Below the pieces are notes generated by a model. The model was given only the letters and a program-made list of their open reading frames with translations. It was not told where the DNA came from and ran no database searches. From assembly GCA_003024985.2 (NCBI GenBank), contig PXIH01S0015023.1: a stretch of DNA of 10,058 nt; one strand, 5' to 3'. The DNA comes from Euperipatoides rowelli. Taxonomy: Eukaryota > Onychophora > Udeonychophora > Euonychophora > Peripatopsidae. The position numbers and the translations under genes are program-made. Positions 1-6,998 of the stretch are shown piece by piece; the first letter of the stretch is position 1, and each line of letters starts with the position of its first letter.

Positions 1-187
1 ACGATTCTGCAAGCCATTGGTATCGTATGTAATACAACAGATAAATGGCTTTGATATTTAAAACTGAATCGCCACTGCTTGAAATTAAAAAATCTATTTA
101 TTTTCATGCTTATATATATTTAATACAATAATATACAAATCAATTAATGTGGTAGTCATTGAATGTCACTCCCCATTTTGACAACAT

Positions 188-334
188 GAGTACGCACACT
201 TAAGAGAAAAACTTTAAAATAAAAATAAAATTCTCCTAGTGTGTGTCAGATTACTCTTGCAAAAGCTTTTGTATCATTAAAAAACTGCCAAGTATGAAAA
301 CTACGTAGTTTTTCTCTCCTAGTGTGTGCCTGAC
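188..334. repeat. Cluster of short inverted and direct repeats
   Basis: Three related copies of a roughly 20-25 bp motif lie close together. Copies at 231-250 and 314-334 are in the same orientation and share TCTCCTAGTGTGTG. A third at 188-212 is inverted: its reverse complement reads AGTTTTTCTCTTAAGTGTGC, against AGTTTTTCTCTCCTAGTGTG at 307-326. The outer two copies therefore form an imperfect inverted pair about 90 bp apart. This could be a degenerate foldback element, but no target duplication is clear. The rest of 1-371 is AT-rich and shows nothing I can name. Confidence 0.45.
297..312. repeat. 16-bp perfect palindrome
   Basis: AAAACTACGTAGTTTT is its own reverse complement. A second, 12-bp palindrome (CAAAAGCTTTTG) lies at 260-271. 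Both sit inside the repeat cluster at 188-334. No function can be assigned. Confidence 0.6.
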
Positions 335-371
335 TTAACATGTAAATAGAGGTATGTTTAACTTGTATTAA

Positions 372-991
372 CCTTCCAGCGAGAGTGCGCAGCCATAAAT
401 TTTATGACAAATTCATGTTTTTATAAAATGTAATTGTGTATGGTTTTGTGGGTTTATCTCTGCCTTTTATCATAAAACTAACTCCCCACTACAACATTGG
501 TAGGTTTTTACCATGCACATAGCCCATTTTAAAATTATATGAAAAAAGACGTCCAGAACATAAATTTTACGACAAGCGCCCGCTGATTTTATAATATTTA
601 CATTCAAGTAGCCTAATACAAATATTATAAAACATTTAGGAATAAACTTATATATTTTTAAAATCAGAATTTAATGCATATTTAAAAAATCAAACGTAAA
701 AAATTCTATCTCCAACAACAGTGAGACAGTAAAGGAAAATGTAAGATAATTTGGCTTTTTTTTTTTTTTTTTTTTTTTACAGCCAACTTTTAGAAATAAA
801 ATCGTAAAAAAAAATCTGTTTGTTGGAATTTTTTTTCTTTATATATTAAAATTCCTGATAAAAAATAGAACATAAATATGCGTAATAATTTCATTATTAC
901 ACATATTTAGAAACTTTTATACATAGGATTCTATAAATCGTAAAAATTACAACACGGCGGCTCATGTATTTTGTGCATGCCCGCTCGGAGG
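372..991. mobile_element. Possible TTAA-flanked MITE (piggyBac- or Kolobok-like)
   Basis: The left end CCTTCCAGCGAGAGTGCGCA (372-391) matches the reverse complement of the right end, CCTCCGAGCGGGCATGCACA (972-991), at 14 of 20 positions without gaps. Both ends are directly flanked by TTAA (368-371 and 992-995). A TTAA target duplication is known for the piggyBac and Kolobok superfamilies. The interior is AT-rich, has no meaningful open frame and holds a T23 tract. A partly repeated motif beginning CATAAATTTTA occurs near 394 and 543. The element would be 620 bp and non-autonomous. TTAA is frequent in DNA this AT-rich, so the TIR match carries most of the weight. Confidence 0.42.
756..778. repeat. 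T23 homopolymer
   Basis: An uninterrupted run of 23 T follows GGC and is followed by ACAGCC. It might be the poly-A of a retroposed copy on the minus strand or simple replication slippage. No target duplication or retroposed body can be seen beside it. Confidence 0.85.
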
Positions 992-995
992 TTAA

Positions 996-1290
996 AGGTC
1001 ATTTTGTTTATTTTAAAAAACAAATTGGACCATAATAGCACACAGGATGAATTTTATTGATTTTTTTCTAGCTTTAAGCTGACAAAGATAGCAAATATTC
1101 TTTAGTTAAATATAGCAAGCTGTATTCAGTGGATAATGTTGTTTTAAGGGGGAGGAGCTAAAGATAATTATTTTGAAAATTAAATTGTAAATAACTATTT
1201 TTTTTTTCTAGTGGATATTTCTTTTTAGTAAAAATCTTTTAAAATCAATAATAAAAAAAAAATTAAAAATCCATTACATTTGACCTTTCA
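996..1290. other. AT-rich spacer, nothing recognised
   Basis: A/T-run-rich sequence between two candidate MITEs. I see no open frame, RNA gene or repeat boundary in it. Confidence 0.7.
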
Positions 1291-2065
1291 GGCTGGTTTA
1301 TACTTCTACGCATTGCTCGTCCGTTGCATAAAAACGGAGAGCTTTGCGTAATATCGTGCGCACTGGGGAAGCCAGGCATGTGCTATTAAAAGATGGATAG
1401 CCATTCGTTGACGTCCGTAGAAGTTGAAAAATTCCAACTTTTAAGAAGAGCTTTCCGTTTTCTCTCCGTCTTATTAACCATTGAACCAATCATATCTTAG
1501 GCTATCAAAGTAGAGTAGACACACTGTTGTTTTTGTCCTGATTGATTTTAGTTTGAAAACATCGTATTTCAATAATTGTTTTGATATTTCTGATTCAATT
1601 AATTTTAAAGTGATTATAACCCGTTTTTTTTTTTAAAAAAAAAAAAGCGTATTTGAATGATTAAAAAAAAAAAACTTTATTCATAATAAAAAAAGAGGGA
1701 AAAAAAAGGAATATATAGACATTTTAACAACAATCTTATTATACAAATAGTTTATTTTAATTTGACTATATTTTTGTAATGTGGATTTCAAATAATGTTA
1801 GTATTTTAATAAGTTTTCCATTTAAAAATAAAAGTTTTTAAATTAAGTAAAGCTAAAATATTTTGCACAATTCATTTTGATATGTAAAATTAAAAACCTA
1901 AGACAACTGTTGGAAATTAGGGGAGGAAGATGATTGGATATTGTATGTTGCAATTTCATTGATTTCGGACCAACCCTGCAGAAAATTACGAACACAATAA
2001 CGCAAATCTCTCATGAGGCAGATAAACGGATCGAAAACCTGTTGTGTAATAAGTATAAATGAGCC
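1291..2065. mobile_element. Possible PIF/Harbinger-type MITE
   Basis: The left end GGCTGGTTTATACTTCTACG and the reverse complement of the right end, GGCTCATTTATACTTATTAC, agree at 13 of the first 15 positions. The GGCTGGTTTATACTTCT end resembles ends I recall from PIF/Harbinger MITEs in several animals. The left 200 bp are more GC-rich than the surroundings and the right end has a mixed-base stretch near 1960-2050. The middle is very AT-rich with long A and T runs, as after expansion. The expected 3-bp TWA target duplication is not clear (TCA at left, TTT at right). A 63-codon minus-strand open frame at 1298-1489 resembles no protein I know and overlaps the terminal repeat, so I do not call it a gene. 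Confidence 0.5.
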
Positions 2066-2628
2066 TTTAGAGTGAGAGGCGTTTCGTCTCTAAGGGCTTA
2101 TAGGGCTAACCCCACCAGCCACCACATATTTTCATAAATTAGACTTATTACTATAAATAATTATTTGTCTTATAAAATTTAATTAACTACATTTCTAGCT
2201 TTTTATTTTATTGTTTATAAATAAATTTATATTGTATAATAATGTAAAGATAATTTTGTCCTTTATCTATTAATTGCAAATAAATAATAAAGTTATGTAT
2301 GTAAACCATACAGAACTATAATGTGCGAATTTAGAACTGAAATGTGCGAGTATAATATTCTCTAAAAAAAACACAAGTCTGTATCTGAAGACGTTCAAGC
2401 CTCTTATGGCTTTAGTTAGTGTTATATCCGTTAATGTAGTTTCTCAGTTCTGTTATTAAACTCGTGTTATGGTGTAATCTGCTTTCCGATTCTTTCTGGG
2501 CATGAGATACACAACAAAAGTTATGAAAGTAATTTTATTTTCTAAATCGCCTTACAGCTACAGGCACGGCATTCTTGTAAACATTTTTTTTACTCCCGAT
2601 TTGATTGGTTCAGGTGCTAAACATTTCT
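2066..2628. other. AT-rich spacer with one short tandem repeat
   Basis: No gene is visible. The only structure noted is the 21-bp duplicated unit at 2313-2354. The GAGAGGCGTTTCGTCTC stretch near 2075 is only weakly self-complementary. Confidence 0.65.
2313..2354. repeat. Tandem pair of a 21-bp unit
   Basis: Two adjacent units beginning GAACT and sharing AATGTGCGA (2313-2333 and 2334-2354) match at 17 of 21 positions. This is a small, diverged tandem duplication. Confidence 0.6.
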
Positions 2629-2921
2629 GAAGTACCTAAAAACTGGAAGGCCTAAATCCCATTTTACTGAGTTATTAACATCTGCACATGTATTTTTGTC
2701 ATTACGGAAAGGCTGACGGAAGTTGTGTCAAAATCGATCAAAAACGATTATTTCACCTCTAGATTATCGTAGGGTGGGGCATAGTGAATTTCACACATAA
2801 TTGGAGTTAAGGTTCAGGGTAACGGTAAGGTTAGGACTGTAAATAAAAAAATTAACGCTGCTATCCATCTAGATCATGTGACTAAATGGGATTTAGTCCT
2901 TCCGGTTTCTAGGCGCTCGTA
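2629..2921. mobile_element. TIR element E1 (non-autonomous)
   Basis: Long imperfect inverted repeats lie at 2635-2670 and 2879-2913. The left arm contains CTGGAAGGCCTAAATCCCAT and the right arm, reverse complemented, CCGGAAGGACTAAATCCCAT. The outermost few bases are degenerate. The likely target duplication is ACATTTCT (2621-2628) against ATATTTCT (2922-2929), 7 of 8. An 8-bp duplication is seen in hAT, P and Merlin elements, but these ends fit none of them clearly, so the superfamily is left open. The interior at 2711-2844 matches the interiors of E2 and E3 although the terminal repeats differ. It also carries about 38 extra bases near 2772-2809. Confidence 0.7.
2711..2844 (+). repeat. Shared internal core, copy in E1
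   Basis: This stretch runs from GGCTGACGG to GGACTGTAAA. Landmarks recur in the same order in E2 (7029-7134, +) and E3 (9171-9278, -): GGCTGACGG, GATTATTTCACCTCTAGATT, TCAGGGT and ACGGTAAGGTTAGGACTGTA, with small substitutions. E1 has an insertion between the second and third landmarks. At 2806-2835 it reads as five degenerate G/T/A hexamers (GTTAAG, GTTCAG, GGTAAC, GGTAAG, GTTAGG), which look telomere-like. Confidence 0.75.
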
Positions 2922-3228
2922 ATATTTCTAGCCCTTTTCGACATCATCTTCATATATTAGATTATTGTACTATCGAACTGGTAGCTGGGAAATTCAAAAT
3001 CAAATGCACCTATTCCACAAACCCGAATAGTCCAGTTTGGGATAGCGTCAACAAAGAAAGAATTCAAAATTAAACAAACTATATAAAGCATGGTATTTTC
3101 ATATTCTACAGTAAATAAGTTTGTTTAAAAATATATGTGATATATATTAACATACACACACACATAAATAAATCATAGATAAAATACATCTATGTCGAAA
3201 AGAATTTAATACAAGTTTTGCATAGGCC
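2922..3228. other. AT-rich spacer with simple repeats
   Basis: It contains the left-over E1 target site and, at about 3130-3176, alternating AT and a short (AC)n run. No gene is visible. Confidence 0.7.
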
Positions 3229-3859
3229 TAGTGTTTCTTCTCAAGAATTATTTCTCGAGAATTTCTCAAGAAAAAAGCATAATTTGTTTTTCTCATTTCT
3301 CGAGAATTATAGTTTTTCTTCTCGAGAAAAAAGTAAACCTTGTTTTTCTCATTTGTTGGCTTTCTAGTGAAATGTATAGTGTGAAATGCTTACTTCTTCT
3401 CCCACCCGTACAATTTCTTATCGTGCATCCTCATACAGTGCAGGTGTACTAGTCGCAAACAGCATATCTGTGATTTTGTTTTGAAACCAATTCACATGCA
3501 TACTACTCACAGCGTCACAGAAAACATTTTTAAGCGTGTAAAAATTCACCAAATTTTTACAATTTACTGTGTAAATAAAGTTTTATTTAGTGGGTTATTG
3601 ATAAATTATCTGTCATTTTGTTTTCAAAACAATACAGATGATACAATTCACTTATACAAACATGCTACTCACAGCGTCACAGGCTCAAGTAATTAAAAAC
3701 TTTCGGGATATTTCATTGTTAAATAACCTTTTAAACTGAATTTAAGTGGGCAAATGTTATTTATATATTATATGAGAATTCTTGAGATTTCTCGAGAAAT
3801 AAGAGATAATTTTTTTCTTTTCTCGAGAAATGAAAACTACCGAGAAATCTTAAACACTA
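3229..3859. mobile_element. Non-autonomous hAT element with CTCGAG subterminal arrays
   Basis: Both ends read TAGTGTTT inward, fitting the hAT terminal consensus YARNG. The flanks are CATAGGCC (3221-3228) and CATAGAGGCC (3860-3869), identical if two bases were gained or lost, as expected for an 8-bp hAT target duplication. Inside each end the motif TTTCTCGAGAA recurs: CTCGAG at 3254, 3299 and 3321 on the left and 3791 and 3822 on the right, with near-copies CTCAAG at 3240 and 3265 and CTTGAG at 3781. Subterminal motif clusters of this kind are where hAT transposases typically bind. A 34-bp unit is duplicated at 3265-3298 and 3321-3354 (29 of 34). No transposase is encoded; the short plus-strand open frames here look incidental. 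Confidence 0.78.
3469..3682 (+). repeat. Internal direct duplication in the hAT element
   Basis: Segment 3469-3520 recurs at 3610-3682. Both begin CTGTNATTTTGTTTT and end TACTCACAGCGTCACAG. The second copy carries about 21 additional bases (period 141 at the left edge, about 162 at the right). The duplication produces a repeated THSVT peptide in a 71-codon frame at 3481-3696, which I regard as a by-product and not a gene. Confidence 0.7.
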
Positions 3860-4352
3860 CATAGAGGCCTAAATTTATTTTTAATTAAAGTTTTAAAACT
3901 AAAAGTGAAGTTTTTTTTTTGGGGGGTTGATGCACATACGATGAAGATATTTTTTATTGCAGTAAAATTTAAAACCTAGAAAGAGCCAAGTAAATTTAAA
4001 TTCGATTTGGGTTTTTTTGTTTCCAAATTTTATTTCATTTTAAACTATGAATTATTAGAACTTTGGTTCTATTTTATTTAAATTTTTGTACTTCTTTATG
4101 CAACTTGCTTGGATTAACATATGGAATGTTCTGCCATTAGATTTTTTCAACCTGAGTTTTACAGTAAATAAAGAATAGTTTAGAAATTCACTACACTAAA
4201 CCAGGAATATTTTTTATGAATATTAATGATTAGCTAACTTATTCTTAGGGTTTGTTTGAGATACTTTTCCCAATAAGATATGATAACTATTTATTTTTCA
4301 AATAGTTCAATACTGATATTATTGATATGCCTCAGCAATAAAATAACACTAT
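3860..4352. other. AT-rich spacer, nothing recognised
   Basis: Apart from a T10G6 run at 3911-3926, no repeat, RNA or coding signal was seen here. Confidence 0.7.
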
Positions 4353-4360
4353 GGGGTGAT
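4353..4360. repeat. Left target-site duplication of the hAT MITE
   Basis: GGGGTGAT, repeated exactly at 4804-4811 immediately after the element. The exact match suggests a relatively recent insertion compared with its neighbours. Confidence 0.9.
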
Positions 4361-4452
4361 CAGAGGCGTAGCATGACTGTTTGATACCCGGGGCTAAGTT
4401 GATTTTTGACACCCTCTTTAAAATTATTTTGAAAAAAAATTTTTTTTTTTAC

Positions 4453-4556
4453 TTGTCTGGACGTTTTGTTGACCGTTTGTCTTCATTTGAGAATCTTTTT
4501 TTTTTTTTTTTTTTGGTTGTCTGTATGTTTTGTTAACCATCTATCGTTTTGATAAA
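4453..4556 (+). repeat. 64-bp-period duplication inside the hAT MITE
   Basis: TTGTCTGGACGTTTTGTTGA at 4453 recurs as TTGTCTGTATGTTTTGTTAA at 4517. About 40 bp are related, and each copy is preceded by a long T run (4438-4450 and 4496-4514), so the duplicated unit includes the T tract. Confidence 0.7.
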
Positions 4557-4587
4557 CACAATAACGATGCACCCCTTATCCCAACCA

Positions 4588-4694
4588 CCTCTGCACCCTC
4601 ACACCCCGCACAACTGTACACATTTACCTACAAGCCTGCACCCTCACAAACAAACCTGCACCCTCACACCCAACCCTGCACCCTAACACCCCAC
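4588..4694 (+). repeat. C-rich 20-bp minisatellite
   Basis: Three contiguous 20-bp units beginning CCTGCACCCT start at 4635, 4655 and 4675. A related CTGCACCCTCACACC lies upstream at 4591-4605. The stretch is almost free of G on the plus strand, in sharp contrast to the AT-rich surroundings. It belongs to the MITE interior. Confidence 0.8.
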
Positions 4695-4803
4695 CCCACC
4701 TACCCATAAAAAAAAAAAAAAATTGAAAAAAAAAATTTTTTTGGCACCCCCCTCCCTGTGGTGGTACCCAGGGTGGACCGCCCCACCCCTTGCTACGCCT
4801 CTA

Positions 4804-4811
4804 GGGGTGAT
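4804..4811. repeat. Right target-site duplication of the hAT MITE
   Basis: GGGGTGAT, the exact counterpart of 4353-4360. Confidence 0.9.
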
Positions 4812-5659
4812 GCTTATGGACAATATAAATATTTTGGATTAATAATGATAATATTTGTTTCAATAACTAAATATTAAAACTTCTAACATTATTGTGTGTG
4901 CAAAGAATCCAGGCGACAGATTTATGACACATTTTAAAAGAGCAGTGGGAGGGATGTGAACTTTAAAAAGAAGTGAATAAAGTCATTAAGTTTTAATGTT
5001 GGAAAAATTCAGATGACATTCCTAATGAATATATTTTTATTTTGTTTTCATACCATTTTCCAATTCAATAATTATATAAGCACAGTTAGACTTTCTTTAC
5101 ATTTGGCTCAGCTGTCATTCTTAGTTCAATCCAATGCGTAATCAACATTTCAGTATTGATCATTCTTAAGACGATGCCCCGAGTAGAACTTGATAGTTTA
5201 GTCAAGTTCATCACAAAAGAAAAAATTAATTTAATTGAAAGAGTACCAAAAAAAAGTGCTTCTAGGTAACTGGAACCTAAGTTACCAGGAAGCACTTGAC
5301 TAGACGAATTGAACTTGGTGTCACAAGTCCAGAAGAGGCTCTATTCTCAAAAAATTCACCCCTATTTTCTTTAATCAATTTGATGAGCATCTACCCACCA
5401 AATATGCCAATATAAACATTAACATAACTAGAGTTTCTCACAAACACTATCACCCTTACATCCGAACCTCCCATATGCTCGGTCCGCCATCCCAACAATG
5501 TTGCTTCTGTCTATTAATAACTCTCTTTAGATTCAGGAGTCATTCCATTATTTGTTTAAGCAAGAGATGAGTTATCTTTCTTACTAGTTCATGCAATTTA
5601 AACTATATCATTAATTTTATCACTATTAGAAATGTAAGTAACACTTGGATCCTTTAGGC
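4812..5659. other. Spacer without a recognised gene
   Basis: AT-rich, becoming more mixed in base composition from about 5090 to 5530. Two short minus-strand open frames (5086-5295, and about 38 codons from an ATG near 5385 to a stop near 5276) match no family I know and may be chance or a very old element. An 8-bp-stem inverted repeat (GAACTTGA / TCAAGTTC) lies at 5186-5209 and a longer hairpin at 5255-5298. Confidence 0.5.
5255..5298. repeat. Hairpin, 18-bp stem and 8-nt loop
   Basis: AAGTGCTTCTAGGTAACT (5255-5272) faces AGTTACCAGGAAGCACTT (5281-5298) with two central mismatches and the loop GGAACCTA. The mixed-base arms make chance pairing unlikely. At about 44 nt it is short for an animal microRNA precursor. 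It could be the remnant of a small foldback element. Confidence 0.65.
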
Positions 5660-6151
5660 CAGTGATTTGAACCTATGACACACGTGTTACTAGGTGACAC
5701 ACGAAAACGATTTGGATGGTACATCACATGAACCCATTATGCATGGTGTAGGATTGTACATGTAATAAATAAGAAATTGTGTGTGTGACAACTGATGCCA
5801 CCCCAAATATAGTGGTAAAACATAATGGTTTTGTGAAATTTCTTAGTGAAGACGTTCAGTACTCTATTGTGCAGTTCCGTTGCATTATACACCAGGAGGC
5901 GTTGTACATGAAAGCAAGTATGAAGTCATTTGAAAGTGTACTCTTGATGGTAATTAAAATTGTGAACTTTTTATCTGCACATGCTCTAATTAATCGCTAG
6001 TCCTCTAAGGTGTTAGATGAGGTGGATTTTCAATATGGCGGACATCTTATGTACAATAATATTTCACTGGCTCCATCTGGTGGCACTCTTAACATTTGAT
6101 AGTAATAAACCAAACTTCATGTGGCACATTAGAAAAAGTTTACCATCGCTG
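5660..6151 (+). mobile_element. Internally deleted hAT element (ZBED5-like group)
   Basis: The left end starts CAGTGATTTGAACC followed by a TGACACACGTGTTACTAGGTGACAC block. The right end, read inward, starts CAGCGATGGTAAAC and includes TGTGCCACATG. Both resemble the CAGTG...TGACACGCGTG ends of animal hAT elements. The flanks CTTTAGGC (5652-5659) and CTAGAGGT (6152-6159) agree at 5 of 8, consistent with an old duplication. The element keeps only about 110 codons of transposase (5773-6096) in about 490 bp, where an intact element needs a transposase of several hundred residues, so most of the gene was deleted. It cannot move on its own. Confidence 0.72.
5773..6096 (+). pseudogene. hAT transposase fragment (ZBED5/GTF2IRD2-like), broken
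   Basis: This is a piece of the RNase H-like catalytic region of a hAT transposase, the enzyme that cuts and rejoins the element's ends. The visible order fits the family: TTDATPN near 5788-5808, whose Asp (5794-5796) corresponds to the first catalytic acid, then NGFVKFLSEDVQ, then FRCIIHQEAL with the hAT CxxH motif (5881-5892), then KIVNFLSAHALINR. A TAG at 5998-6000 interrupts the frame. Beyond it, similarity resumes in the same frame (VLDEVDFQYGG, MYNN, SGGTL) up to the region that is normally WLSRG. The conserved TDGAP has become TDATP and WLSR is lost, so catalysis is not expected. There is no ATG, the frame is closed by TAA at 5770-5772, and the zinc finger and C-terminal dimerisation domain are absent. 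The family assignment is by recalled motif; the exact clade is less sure. Confidence 0.82.
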
Positions 6152-6184
6152 CTAGAGGTCCCTATTATTTAAACGATTGGAACC

Positions 6185-6227
6185 TTAACAATAATGTTTA
6201 TGTACATAACATAAACATTATTGTTAA
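6185..6227. repeat. Perfect hairpin, 19-bp stem
   Basis: TTAACAATAATGTTTATGT (6185-6203) is the exact reverse complement of ACATAAACATTATTGTTAA (6209-6227), with loop ACATA. The stem is AT-rich but without mismatch. It begins 34 bp after the hAT remnant. Its length is short for a microRNA precursor; a template-switch palindrome or a mini foldback is more likely. Confidence 0.8.
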
Positions 6228-6274
6228 TAGTTACATTTCTAATAAAGACCTGATATACTATTATTGTGGCTTTT

Positions 6275-6326
6275 TAATTATTGTATGTTGATTATGCAAA
6301 AGTTGTAATTATTGTATGTTGATTAT
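6275..6326 (+). repeat. 21-bp perfect direct repeat, period 31
   Basis: The same 21 bases, starting TAATTATTGTATGTTGAT, occur at 6275-6295 and 6306-6326. This is a small local duplication of no evident function. Confidence 0.8.
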
Positions 6327-6998
6327 CAGAATTTATTCAAATACTCATTTATTGTTTACCTTCCATTTTAATAGCTTTTACAATGTGAAAGAATTAAACT
6401 AATAAAATATAATTTCTTAAGAAAATATCATTTTAGTTTTTTTTCCAACATCCGTGTAGCCACATATTTTTTTTTTTATTCCTCAAGGTATTAAAGAGAT
6501 GAGCATTTTGTTTACAATGTTTTCTTAAAAATTATTCATTTGACCCTGAATTTTTAATGGTATCAAAGTAATTTGGTTTTTTTATATGTTTGAATGATGG
6601 CTCCCGATTGTCTCTTAAAAGTTGCAAAATCATATTGAAATAGAATAATGCTAATTCCCAAGTATGTTAGCAATAACAATTTGTGTTTTTTTTTTCCTTC
6701 AAATATAAACAACTATAGATAAAATTGTTTATCAAAAATCATAATGCCATTCATTGCCAGTATAAGAAATGAAAGATAACAGAGAATGAAATATCCTCAT
6801 AATATTGCCTGCCTACTTTTATGTTTAAATCACTTTAAGGATAGATATGTTATTTATTTTTTAACTTTTCATAGACGATTGAAACTACCAGAATATTTAT
6901 AAGCGATAATTCAGGTGGGGAAAGAAAATATTCATTGTATATTGGGATCATTATTGGGAACTTACCGACTAAATAAAAAGTTATTAGTTCGTATTTTA
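6327..6998. other. AT-rich spacer, nothing recognised
   Basis: Several T runs and short A/T blocks. I saw no open frame, RNA gene or paired terminal repeats. Confidence 0.65.

Larger units (their letters stand above)
4361..4803. mobile_element. hAT-type MITE with perfect 8-bp target duplication
   Basis: The left end CAGAGGCGTAGCA and the reverse complement of the right end, TAGAGGCGTAGCA, differ only at the first base. Both fit the hAT YARNG rule. GGGGTGAT flanks the element on both sides (4353-4360 and 4804-4811), a perfect 8-bp duplication. Subterminal G/C-rich blocks (GATACCCGGGGC on the left, GGTACCCAGGGTGG on the right) are typical of this widespread kind of MITE. At 443 bp it has no coding capacity and needs a transposase from elsewhere. 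The interior is built from repeats: a 64-bp-period duplication with T runs and a C-rich minisatellite. Confidence 0.92.

Noticed and set aside
756-784. Poly-T followed by ACAG as a splice acceptor
   Set aside because: A pure T23 run followed by AG is expected by chance in this AT-rich DNA, and no exon-like open frame follows.
1298-1489. 63-codon minus-strand open frame as a gene
   Set aside because: It overlaps the left inverted repeat of a candidate MITE, has no recognisable motif and is short.
2069-2120. GAGAGGCGTTTCGTCTC as a functional hairpin or SINE start
   Set aside because: Only four base pairs form at the ends, and no polymerase III A/B boxes or poly-A tail are visible.
3231-3452. 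73-codon plus-strand open frame as a gene
   Set aside because: It translates the CTCGAG subterminal array of the hAT element and has no ATG in a sensible context; its low-complexity Phe/Leu/Ser content is a by-product of TTTCTC repeats.
3481-3696. 71-codon plus-strand open frame with repeated THSVT
   Set aside because: The peptide repeat is explained by the DNA duplication at 3469-3682; no known domain.
5086-5295. 69-codon minus-strand open frame as a host gene fragment
   Set aside because: No motif or family is recognisable and part of it lies in the hairpin at 5255-5298. It might be an old element, but there is not enough to call it.
6032-6050. CAATATGGCGGACATCT as a fourth copy of the E2/E3 terminal motif CCAATATGGCTGAC
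   Set aside because: It lies inside the hAT transposase frame, where it encodes the expected QYGG(D/H)L residues; the similarity is short and coincidental.
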